Origin: Papaver somniferum
Taxonomy: Eukaryota > Streptophyta > Magnoliopsida > Ranunculales > Papaveraceae
NCBI RefSeq assembly: GCF_003573695.1
Contig: NC_039359.1
Span: forward strand, 90,872,566-90,936,565
Direction of reading: 5' to 3'
Length of the DNA stretch: 64,000 bases
In this document: positions 54,449-64,000 of the stretch, one piece after another
Layout of the letters: every line of letters begins with the position of its first letter
Position numbering within the stretch: the stretch's first letter is position 1
The notes under the pieces: generated by a model
What the model was told of the DNA's origin: nothing
The model's database searches: none
Seen by the model: only the letters and a program-made list of their open reading frames with translations
Translations under genes and position numbers: made by a program

Positions 54449-57188
54449 ATTCATGCTGACATCTGGGGACCTTTCTCAACTCCCTCTCTGACTGGTGCTA
54501 AGTATTTTTTGACAATTGTGGATGATTATTCGCGCTGCACTTGGGTATTTTTGATGAAATCCAAATCAGAAACTTTAAAATATCTTCATTATTTTTTTAA
54601 CTTTGTTGTCAAACAGTTTGGTCGAAAGATCTCTACCATTTCATCTGGTATCAATTCGTTGATTATCTCTCAACTCCAGACTTTCCGGTATGATAATGGA
54701 TCCGAGTTCAAATCCAATGAACTACAATCATGGTTTTGCCAACAAGGAATCTTACATCAAACTAGTTGCGTGTACACTCCGCAACAAAATGGCATTGTTG
54801 AAAGGAAACGCCGTCATTTGCTCAATGTAGCTAGAGCATTGCGTTTTCAGGCTAATCTTCCACTTCGTTTTTGGGGTGAATGTGTACTTGCTGCTACTTA
54901 TATTATAAACAAGTTACCGACTCATGTGTTGTCTCATAATACTCCACATGAAATGCTCCTGCTTAAACATCCAGATTATTCATCCTTGCGTGTAATTGGC
55001 TGTCTTTGTTTTGCAAGAAACACTCGAATTTCTCACAAATTCGATCAACGTGCCAAGCCTGGCATCTTCATTGGTTATCATTATGGTCAAAAGGGATACT
55101 CTATTTATGATCTGGAATCAAAATCCATCTACACGTCCAGAGACGTTGTATTTCATGAGAATACTTTTCCTTTTCATGATGTTGTGAACAAACTCAATCC
55201 CACTTTTTCTTTACGTGTTCAACAATCTGAGTACATTGATTTCGATCCAATTTTTTCATCTCCATCTTCTTCCACTATGGACCCCTGCACTACATCATCG
55301 GCTCCACGTGTTTTTCCTAACCCCGACGAGTTTTCTGAACAAAGTTCAACAGACACTACGGCCACACCAGTTGTGGTATCTCATGCACCGTCATCATTAC
55401 GTATTGATTCTTCACGTCCTGTAATATCGTCTAATTCTTCTGAGACTTCAAATCCTTCTGTTGGGCCAACACCAGTTGTGAATCCTAGGCCAATTCGTTC
55501 CAGGAATCCTCCCGGATACTTGAAGGACTATCATTTTGCTGCAACAAGCTGTCCTTCTACGTCAGTCCATCCTATGACTGATTATCTATCATTAGATACT
55601 TTCAATCCAACTCATAAAGCCTTTTTGGCTGCTGTTGTCCTCACAGCTGAACCAAAATCCTTTTTTCAGGCCATTCAATGTCTTAAATGGTGCGCAGCTA
55701 TGGCCAAAGAAATCCTTGCTTTACAAGCAAATAATACTTGGGTTGAGGTTGATTTACCACCTGGTAAGACGTCAATTGGATGCAAGTGGATCTTCAAAAT
55801 CAAGTTTAATTCTGATGGCACCATTGAACGTTACAAGGATCGACTTGTTTCAAAGGGTTACACTCAACAAGAAGGTATTGATTATTATGATACTTTTGCA
55901 CCTGTCGCTAAGCTTGTCACTGTTCGTGTTTTATTGTCAATTGCAGCAATCAAAGGTTGGTCCCTCCATCAGTTGGATGTCAACAATGCATTTCTTCAAG
56001 GCGATTTGGATGAAGAAATTTACATGAAAATACCTCCTGGTTTAGCTCGCAAAGGTGAGTCTAAAGTTTTTCTCCTTAACAAATCTCTTTATGGCCTTAA
56101 ACAAGCCTCTAGGCAATGGTTTTCCAAACTTTCTTCAGTTTTGTTAGCTGAAGGATTTACAAAATCTCTATGTGATCATTCTCTCTTCACATATCATCTG
56201 GGTTTTACCTCTATTTTCTTTCTTGTCTATGTTGACGATATCATCATCACTTGCACAGATGATAACTTTATTTGTTCTCTTAAATCACGTCTTGCCTCTC
56301 ATTTTTCCATTAAGGATCTAGGTCGCTTACAATATTTCTTAGGAATTGAAGTCTCTCGATCTCCTAAAGGTATTTTTCTCTGTCAAAGAAAATATGTCCT
56401 AGATATTCTAAAGGACTCAGGGCTCACTGGAGATCGTGTTTCATCTTTTCCCATGGACACGCATATTAAATTGCTCCCTACATATGGAAAAGATTTAACT
56501 GATCCGATCTCTTTTCGTCGTCTAATTGGTCGCCTTTTATATCTCACTGTCACACGTCCTGATATTACATACGCGATCAATTACTTAAGTCAATTTATGC
56601 AGCATCCACGTACAACTCATCTTGATGCTGCTCACCGTGTCCTTCGTTTTCTCAAAGGTACAATTGGACATGGTATTTTTCTGTCTTCTTCCAGTGTACT
56701 CTCATTACATGGATACACTGATTCGGATTGGGCAGGATGTCCACTTACTAGACGATCTACTACAAGATATTTTGTTTCCATAAGTTCTAGTCCTATTTCA
56801 TGGAAATCAAAGAAACAACCCACTGTTGCTCGCTCTTCCGCTGAAGCTGAATATCGTGTCATGGCTAATCTTACGGCTGAACTTCAATGGTTACGTTATC
56901 TTTTCAAAGACTTGCATATTCCTTGTCCTTTACCTATCACCATCTCCTGTGATAATCAAGCTGCAATTCACATTGCTCAAAATCCTGTTTTCCACGAACG
57001 TACGAAACACAAAGAAATTGATTGTTACTTTGTTCGTGAGAAGTTAATGAACGGGTGGATTTTGCCAAAATATCTCCCATCTTCTGATTAACTCGCTGAC
57101 GTTTTCACCAAGCCACTAGGAGCACAACAATTTGGGCGGCTGGTTGGCAAGTTGGGCGTCCGTTCAGGGTCTCCCGATCCAACTTGAG
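54449..57188 (+). pseudogene. Copia B pol with an extra stop near the end
   Basis: Open from Met 54509 for 860 codons with the same integrase, reverse transcriptase (YVDDIIIT) and RNase H motifs as A. It ends at TAA 57089-57091 (A has a Gln codon here: SSDQLADV), cutting the last about 32 residues. A few private changes occur, such as VSKGYTQQ for VAKGYTQQ and STTRYFVS for STTGYFVS. Confidence 0.88.
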
Positions 57189-57193
57189 GGGGG

Positions 57194-57621
57194 TATTAGA
57201 TTTATCAGTCCCTTGATAAATTTGTTTACTATACATATTTACATAAAGAAAGATAATATCAATTACTACCATTACTCAATGCTCTAAACAGGGAAAGAAG
57301 ATTAGTACATGCAACCTAAACATAGAAGTAAGATTAATGTCATGCAAAGAAGAATATGGAAAGAAGATCAATGCATGCAGAGAAGATTATATGTGATTAA
57401 TGTCATGCAAAGAAGAATATGGAAAGAAGATCAATGCATGCATAGAAGATTATATGTGATTAAGAATATGTTGTAATTATATTTAATTCCTTTGATATAT
57501 TTATAGTATTAGGATCTTTACTCTTGTTATGAAACAATACTCTGTATATATACACAATAAAATCATCAACCTTCACACTGTTGTGTGAAAAACCAAAACC
57601 GGTGTTAACCAAATTTTCTTA
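57194..57621 (+). repeat. Copia LTR shared by element B and the following gag
   Basis: 428 bp; corresponds to 48635-49087 with a net loss of 25 bp, mainly in the AGAAGATTAGTACATG repeats. Confidence 0.86.
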
Positions 57622-57669
57622 TGGTAATCTAGAGCTAGGTTAAATTTTTTTCCCTACAATATCATCATC

Positions 57670-58659
57670 ATGACTAACGGAGGCGATCAATCTCACCCTT
57701 TGAATGTCATTCCAGAGAAGGATGCTGGTTTATCTCCTACCAGTCCCTATTATGTTCACCCTTCTGATAATCCCACATCAGTCATTTATTCTCCCTTACT
57801 CACAAGTGAAAACCACTGCACCTGGGGTCGAGGTATGATGAAGGCACTAAGTGCGAAAGGAAAACTAGGATACATTGATGGAACGGTAAAAAAGCCAACT
57901 AATCCATCAGATCTCGCTCACTGGACGAGATGTGATGACTTAGTAGGTAGCTGGATCTCTAATTCCGTGGATCCAGAAATCCGTTCAAGTACTCAGAACT
58001 TTCCCTCAGCATATGAACAATGGTTAGAAATCAAATCTCGTTTTTCTCACCATAATGAATCGAAGTTATATGCCATTAAACAATCTATTGCTTTGTTGAA
58101 ACAAGAAAATATGAGTGTTTCTATGTATTATACCCGACTCAAATAACTCTGGGATCAATTAGATTCTTTTCGACCCATTGAACCTTGTATATGCGGAGCA
58201 GGTAAGAACTATATGAGTCATCACAGTCAGGATCGCTCCATGGAGTTTTTGCAGGGTTTGCATGATAGGTTTTCAGCCCTGCGTAGTCAAATTCTTCTTA
58301 TGAAACCCATGCCAACATCTGCGAAGATATATAACCATGTCAGGCAAGAAGAAGAACAGCAAGGACTCAATTCTTCTTCCATCCCTTCTATGGATTATGC
58401 TGCCCTGAATGTCTCTCGCAACTTCGATCCTTGTAAGTCAAGGTCTTTTCAAAATCCTGGTAACAACAAACGACAGCGGCCCTTATGTGACCACTGTAAC
58501 AAACACGGTCACACTAAGCAGACCTGTTGGAAGCTTAACGGGTACCCAAGAGACTTGCCCAAGCCAAGGGATTCAGAACCTCCTGTTGTCGCTGCTATCA
58601 CTAAAAGCCTGGCTCCTGCACCAGCTATAAGCGCTGCCCAGTATACACGCCTGTTATCT
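57670..58659 (+). pseudogene. Unit 2 second copia gag, joined to LINE DNA
   Basis: Same lineage as 49135-50123 (NVIPEKD, HPSDN, MMKALS, RCDD, CGAGK). Its lesion is different: TAA 58144-58146 (LK then stop). The zinc knuckle CDHCNKHGHTKQTC is intact. Copia sequence ends at about 58659 (CTGTTATCTC), followed by CAAGAAATGAGCC of the LINE module. Confidence 0.85.
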
Positions 58660-58668
58660 CCAAGAAAT

Positions 58669-59542
58669 GAGCCACTGAGAGTCTTTGACCAGAACCAATG
58701 AGGGAATATACTTATTGGCATTAATTCTTTAACCAATCAAAGAGCTGAACTTGTCAAGCAAAGTCTTAAGATTACAAGCATTCTTTTAGTTGGCCTTCAG
58801 CAAAATGATACTGTCATCAGCAAATAGAGAGTGAGTAACCATAGGAGCTCCTCTAGCAATAATAAACCTAAAATACACTTATCTTCAATGCCAACATTAA
58901 TAAGTTTAGTTAGGGTTTTTAAACAAAGATAAACAAAAAGGGGACAAAGGATCCCCTGTCTTAGACTATTACAAAGTCTAAAACTGGAGCTAGAAGACCC
59001 GTTAATAAGCACTTGAAATGAAACATATATAAGATATGCACTTCATGATCCAGCCAATAAATATATGGCCAAAACCATTGCATATTAAAAATATTTTCGG
59101 TAAAATCTCGTCTAATACTATCATAAGCCTTGTCAAATTCCATTCTTAAGTCTATCCATCCCTTCTCACCTTTCTTAGGTTTGAAAGAATGTATGATCTC
59201 ACTGCAAATGATGGCAGAATCAAAGAGAGACCTACCGGGAATAAAAGCATGTTGGTTCTGAGCCACAATCTTACCAATCAAAGGTCTGATTCTGTTGGTG
59301 ATAATATTAGTAATAATCTTCGTAATAAAATTACACAAGATAATGGGCGTGTATTCCTTTATACAATTAGGATTACTTACCTTCGATATCAAAGCAATGT
59401 AGGTTTTATTGAGTCTAGGAATGTAGACTTTTTATCCGCTTTGTTTAATTTTGAAGTAATGGGTGTTACTACACCAAAACTGATTTCTAGTTCTCTGTTT
59501 AGGTCTTGGTTTCAGCAAAGTTTATCAAAATAAAATAAAATA
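58669..59542 (-). pseudogene. Unit 3: inverted LINE reverse-transcriptase fragment
   Basis: Copy of 41457-42330 at constant offset 17212. The frame at 58961-59392 reads QNQHAFIPGRSLFDSAIICS, DLRMEFDKAYDSIRRDF, the best preserved of the three. Confidence 0.8.
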
Positions 59543-59879
59543 AACGTGCAAGAAAGGGTAAGATATAGACATTCGTTTACACCTTAATTTGTTATAATTT
59601 TTTGTGAAATATATATGTAACTGTAATTTCATGAGTTATATTTGAATCGAATTTTCTGCCAAAATTCACTAATTTTCTACGATGTGATGTGTCACCCTTA
59701 TTTATAGATCATATAAACGTACATGTTCTTAACCCTGATGTTTGAAATTAGAAGTGTGAAATGTCCTAAACTACGAGTTTATCATTTACCAAAAGCACCA
59801 CTAAAGTCGCTTAAAATTTTCATAATATTTCTCGATTCTTTTACATCAACTTTCATATATATAAAATTATTATCTCCAA

Positions 59880-60866
59880 AGTAGATAAGAGTAATTGAAG
59901 GGATAAATTTCGTGTTCAACAACAGGCTGCTTTAAATGTTGTTCCAAAGGAAGTTAGGAAGTCTCCATGGAAGATGAAACTGCCACACCTTGTGAAATTG
60001 TTCAGTTGGAAATGTTTAAAAGGAATTGTACCCACAAGATTTAGATTATGTCAAGCAATGCAGTACATTGAAACACGTTGTGAAATATGTAAACAAGAGT
60101 AGGATTCTCTATATCATTTGCTGATTAGTTGCAACCATGCAAAAGTTGTATGGAGGTCTCTCAATATCAATATTGATGAAGTAATCAATAACTGTTATTC
60201 CGTCAGAGACTGGATAATTTCTTGGTTTCAAGGAGTGCAAAATGCCGATGAAGATGAAAGACTGAAGTGGAGAGAACTCTTGATGGTGGGATGCTGGATC
60301 ATCTGGAAAGAGCGCTGTAAATGTGTTTTCCAGGATAAAACCCAACACCTTCTTAATACTTCCTCCATAATTCAGTATTAGTTACTGAGTTTTAATCACA
60401 CATCGCATGATAGAAATTTTGATACCACTTCTACAATTTCCATGATTTTACATATGAAAAGCATGCATCTAACAATTTGCATCATATTCATTCTGTAGAT
60501 ATGCTTTCCCTGAATAATTTACAAATTAGTCATGCGACAGATTTTACTGTGTTTAAAATTCATGTAGATGCATCATTTGATATTAATACTAATGAGTGTG
60601 GCTCTGGTATGGTTTTATACAATACTGCAGGTGAATGCACATGCTTCAAAGGAACCTATGCAACTGGAATAATCAATGTAGGGCTTGGAGAATGCCTGGA
60701 AACGCGGGAGGGATTACAATGGGACAAAGCTATGGAATTGGATGGGATTTATCTACTTGCTAATGCCGAAGTAGTTGTCAACTCCATAAAGAATAATCTA
60801 GCTCTTGTCAGATGGGAGAATAGGAAAATTTTAAGAGACATCAAAGTACTTTTAGAGTCTTTTACT
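59880..60866 (+). pseudogene. Unit 3: forward LINE fragment
   Basis: Copy of 42668-43654 at offset 17212 with no net indel. Private stop TAG at 60100-60102 inside the zinc-binding segment. RNase H-like part HVDASFDINTNECGSGMVLY intact. Confidence 0.82.
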
Positions 60867-60983
60867 TTTGTGTCCCCAATTATATTCAGTACGTGATAAA
60901 CTGGCCTGCACTAAGTCTCAGTGTACTTGTGATGGACTGTTTTTTGATGTATGAGTTCTGAATTATTATAATACGAAGGAGGA
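60867..60983 (+). pseudogene. Unit 3: 117-bp F-box gene fragment
   Basis: Same two joints as in units 1 and 2; several more substitutions (for example TGTACTTGTG, TTTTTTGATG). Confidence 0.9.
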
Positions 60984-61285
60984 TATTAGATTTATCAGTC
61001 CCTTGATAAATTTGTTTACTATACATATTTACAGAAAGAAAGATAATATCAATCACTACCATTACTCAATTCTCTAAACAGGGAAAAAAGATTAGTACAT
61101 GCAACCTAAACATAGAAGGAAGATTAGTACATGCAAGATAATACGTGATTAATGTCATGCAAAGAAGAATATGGAAAGAAGATCAATGCATGCAGAGAAG
61201 ATTATATGTGATTAATGTCATGCAAAGAAGAATACGAAAAGAAGATCAATGCATGCATAAAATATTATATGTGATTAAGAATATT
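60984..61285 (+). repeat. Unit 3 copia 5' LTR, cut after 302 bp
   Basis: Matches the start of 43772-44210 through GTGATTAAGAATAT, then stops where the Tat-type LTR begins. The rest of the copia element is displaced beyond the window. Confidence 0.88.
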
Positions 61286-63997
61286 TGATGAGTGCCAAAT
61301 ATTGTATATATTTATCCCTTTTTGTTGGCATTTAACTCATATGTTGTGCATTAATTCTACATTTTATCCCATATTCTGTATTTTCATTGTTTTCAAGAAT
61401 AAATATTTTTCTTAATTAATTTTGCATTTTTAGGTACCAAATAAAGTTTGGATGACTTGCGGAGCGGAAAAGAGCAGAAAAGAAGTGAAAAGCCGGAAGA
61501 AATTACGCAAGGAAGCCGCGAAGAATGGTGCGTATAAGCCCAAAAGACTAGAAATGGGCTCAAGAAGGAAGAATTGCTCTTAAAGAAGATATGGGCTTGG
61601 CATACCCAAGGCCCAAAACCCTTACCCAAACCCATTTTCTATAACCAAAACCGCCTCCATTCTAAGCCGTCAGATTGGATCCAACTCATCATCCTACGGT
61701 CGCTCATTCATAGATCATCAAAATCTGAAGTCTCTGACAAACACCACAGCGCTTAAATTCCAAGCCTTCAGATTAGATTGTATTTGAATCCAACGGTCGC
61801 TCCTATGCCTGTGCATCAAAATTAGATACTCCCGCTTTACACTACAGTACCTAACATCATCTAGCACCGTTGACTTTGTTGTATTTCAAAATCCAACGGT
61901 CGAAGTGATTCATCTCTCATACCACCGTTAGATCTACCAACCATCTTCGTATCCAACGTCTTTCACACGCTGATCATCAGATTTTTCTGTTCCGCCTCCC
62001 ACCGAAAATACCTAACCCTATACCCTAAAATCTATTGACTTCTATTTCATTTCCTTCTTATTCTTCTCTTTCTCTCCACCTCCTCTCTGCAACACCCATT
62101 CCGCCACCATCACCTCCACCTGCTACTGCCACTGCCATCGCCACCACCTACACCAACTGCCACCAACTACCCCCCATATCTGCAAAAACCCATCCACCTA
62201 GCCTTTATTGTTTCATCAAACCCACACTCACGCCTCTGAACACTAGGGTGTGGAGTTGATGAAGTAATTCATGCTAGACACAGCAGCAGGAGCGTGAGAA
62301 GAATCAGAGCAGAGAGATAAAGCATGGGTCGACGATGTGGTGAAGACCTGTCAACCAAATTAGGTAAAAAAAATCAAACCCTAGGTCTGTAAAATTAGGG
62401 TTTTTAATTTAGGGTTCATAGGTCCCTTTTTGTATAAATTGAACACAAGGGTGTCGAATAGAAGGTAACTCTGGACTAGCCAGTGTATCCCCATGAGGGC
62501 TGGACTAGCCAGTTCCTCTTGGGTAGATTTTTCTTCCCTGTTTTGTATTTGTAGATTTAATTTTAATTTTCAATTTTAATTCCAAATTCATTTTTAATTT
62601 ATCTTGTTTCAATTCAGTTTGTTTTATGTTTTAATTCACATTTCATTCTAGTTCACATGTTAGTTTGTAGTTCTCTGTTTAGTAAATGTTTTGTTTTTGT
62701 TGCTGTTATGTGAGCTCACATGTGTATGTGTATAGCTAGGCTGAGATGATGCCTTAAGTCACTGTTAGTGGTGGAATGTTAGGTTATAATTCATGTAAAT
62801 TGAGCTGATTGAGAAATGGAGGAATTTTGTGCTCAACTGTGCTTGTGATTGATTGTGCTGTCAAAAGACAGTCAATGCTAGGAGTAAACAGTTGAGCAAG
62901 CTTTTTATCTTTCCATTCCATTTATGTATGCCCTGGAACATAGGCAGGCTTGAACCTTCACCTAGATCCATTAGGGACAGGGATTTAACATAGAATTACA
63001 CTATCTGGCTAGATCACAAGGTGGATTCATAACCTAGTTGTGTTGTTTCTCTGTTTTGTATCTGTAGTTTTGCTCCCCTGCCATTGCCCTTGGCTTAGGC
63101 CTTGGTTTGCAACTGTCTTGATTTATCACTACCACATTGCCACTACCATGCCATTGTTAATATGCACATGTAGATCACTGTTGTTTTATCATTGTATATA
63201 TTGCCACATTGTATATAATGACAATATCTCCATTTCCATTGTCCATTTTCCCTTTGATATATTGCCATGTCTTGCCTTGTTCTGCCCTGTTTTGCTTCCC
63301 TGCCCAGCCTGCATTACCCTACTGCTGCTGTTGTGCCTCTCTTCCTTTTCCTGTGCTGTCCACAGCACCAGTCCTCTCTTGTCACTGCCCTGTAAATACC
63401 CTCTCATGTTGGCCTTGTACATACATTGTTTCACTTTGTTACTTCCTCACTGTCACTTTCTGTTTGCTCACCGTCTTTCTTTACCATTCTTGTTCACTGC
63501 TCTCTTGTTACTACCCACTTTGCTCTCAGCTCTGTCACTTCTCTTCTGCTTTAAGCCCACTGTAAACTCTTAAGGTTAAAGACAGGCCCAGTTCACTGTG
63601 AAAGCCCAACTCAATCAAAGCTTAGCTCACATCAAAACTCCAGTTTAATTCATTTCAAAACCACTGAGCCCAAGAGCACTTCAAGATCATTGAGCCCAGT
63701 CTATAGTTCTCTCCAAAGCCTAGTTTACTGATAGGCTAAAGCTAAAGCCCAGTTCATTCCCAAAGAACTCAAAGGCCCAAAGCACAATCATAACCCATTG
63801 GTCACCAAAATTCATTGGTACCCAAAGCCCAACAATAGCAATTTAGAGCCCAAAATAGCTAGAAAACTCCAAAACACACCCAGTCTCTGTGGATCGACCC
63901 GTACTTGCACGAGCTACAACTGACGACCGTGCACTTGCGGTATAACCGTAGGCCCGTTTTTATTGCGCTTAATTTTCACACTCCTCCGGGTCCACCA
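61286..63997 (+). repeat. 5' LTR of a second Tat-like gypsy element, rightward
   Basis: It starts TGATGAGTGCC inside the copia LTR and contains the conserved tail often found near the end of such LTRs (GTGGATCGACCCGTACTTGC, then CCGTGCACTTGCGG). I place the end at CCACCA (63997), by analogy with CCATCA plus A/T spacer plus TGGCGCC on the left element. That gives an LTR of about 2.7 kb, with the primer site just outside the window. Long frames such as 63040-63573 are pyrimidine-rich LTR sequence, not genes. The right end is inferred. Confidence 0.6.
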
Positions 63998-64000
63998 ATA

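Larger units (their letters stand above)
52332..57621 (+). mobile_element. Copia element B (LTR-gag-pol-LTR), duplicate of A
   Basis: 5290 bp: 5' LTR 52332-52770, 3' LTR 57194-57621. Every landmark from 43772 to 45949 recurs at exactly +8560, and the 3' LTR start is only one base off. Shares the three stops of A. Like A, it runs on into a primer site and a second gag without a target duplication. Confidence 0.9.
41450..61285 (+). repeat. Tandem array of 8.6-kb chimeric LINE/F-box/copia units (two complete, one cut)
   Basis: Unit 1 runs 41450-50123, unit 2 50124-58661, unit 3 58662-61285 (cut by a Tat-type LTR). Each unit is: inverted LINE RT piece, spacer, forward LINE zinc-binding/RNase H piece, 117 bp of F-box gene, copia LTR-gag-pol-LTR, then a second gag. 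Offsets are constant: unit 1 to unit 2 is 8560 bp throughout 43772-45949 and is still within one base at 48635; unit 1 to unit 3 is 17212 bp at every landmark from 41457 to 43772. The gag-to-LINE joint (…CTGTTAT.. then CAAGAAA.GAGCCACTGAG) is shared by the starts of units 2 and 3; unit 1 begins instead in other DNA, so it holds the left edge of the array. Confidence 0.9.

Noticed and set aside
63040..63573. 177-codon plus-strand frame, hydrophobic and Cys/Leu-rich
   Set aside because: Low-complexity pyrimidine-rich sequence inside a predicted LTR; no family, and overlapping frames are open on both strands.

Overview
This is plant nuclear DNA, almost certainly from a eudicot: AT-rich, intron-containing, with gene families and transposons typical of angiosperms (CDKC kinase, F-box/FBA protein, plant mobile domain, hAT, CACTA, MULE, Ty1/copia, Ty3/gypsy, LINE). 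I cannot fix the species. There are no rRNA, tRNA, CRISPR or prokaryotic features. Only one host protein gene still has a long open frame (an F-box gene at 29.65-30.77 kb), and a transposon has cut off its 3' end. The other host-like genes are broken.

Layout. 1-2591: left-pointing 5' end of a Tat-type Ty3/gypsy element (leader, tRNA-Asp-like primer site, 1.5-kb LTR), lying next to a truncated copia 3' end (2592-3740). 4246-8722: an almost intact hAT transposon with perfect 12-bp TIRs, a perfect 8-bp target duplication and a four-exon transposase spoiled by one TAG. 9955-15067: a young Ty3/gypsy chromovirus with same-length 265-bp LTRs, a 5-bp target duplication and a chromodomain, broken only by a one-base slip in a T run. 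16513-20490: a CDKC (CDK9-type) kinase pseudogene on the minus strand. 21210-22286: a small TIR element. About 22338-27803: a MULE-like element with a decayed plant-mobile-domain gene and arrays of TTCGGTTAC/GTAACCGAA repeats, followed by the inverted end of a second copy. 28355-29412: LINE 3' end. 29653-30729 plus 37942-38040: one F-box gene split by a 7.2-kb CACTA element (30730-37940). 38.6-40.8 kb: MULE transposase fragment and a minus-strand LINE remnant.

The most unusual region is 41450-61285, a tandem array of units of about 8.6 kb. Each unit holds an inverted LINE reverse-transcriptase piece, a forward LINE zinc-binding/RNase H piece fused to exactly 117 bp of the F-box gene, a complete copia element (LTR-gag-pol-LTR), and a second gag that shares the 3' LTR. 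Two units are complete. The third is cut by another Tat-type LTR (61286 to about 63997), and the window stops where that element's primer site should begin. Both full copia copies carry the same three nonsense codons at the same offset, so the array grew by DNA duplication of dead elements, not by retrotransposition. The LINE/F-box fusion can be traced to the arrangement at 28.4-30.6 kb in this same window.
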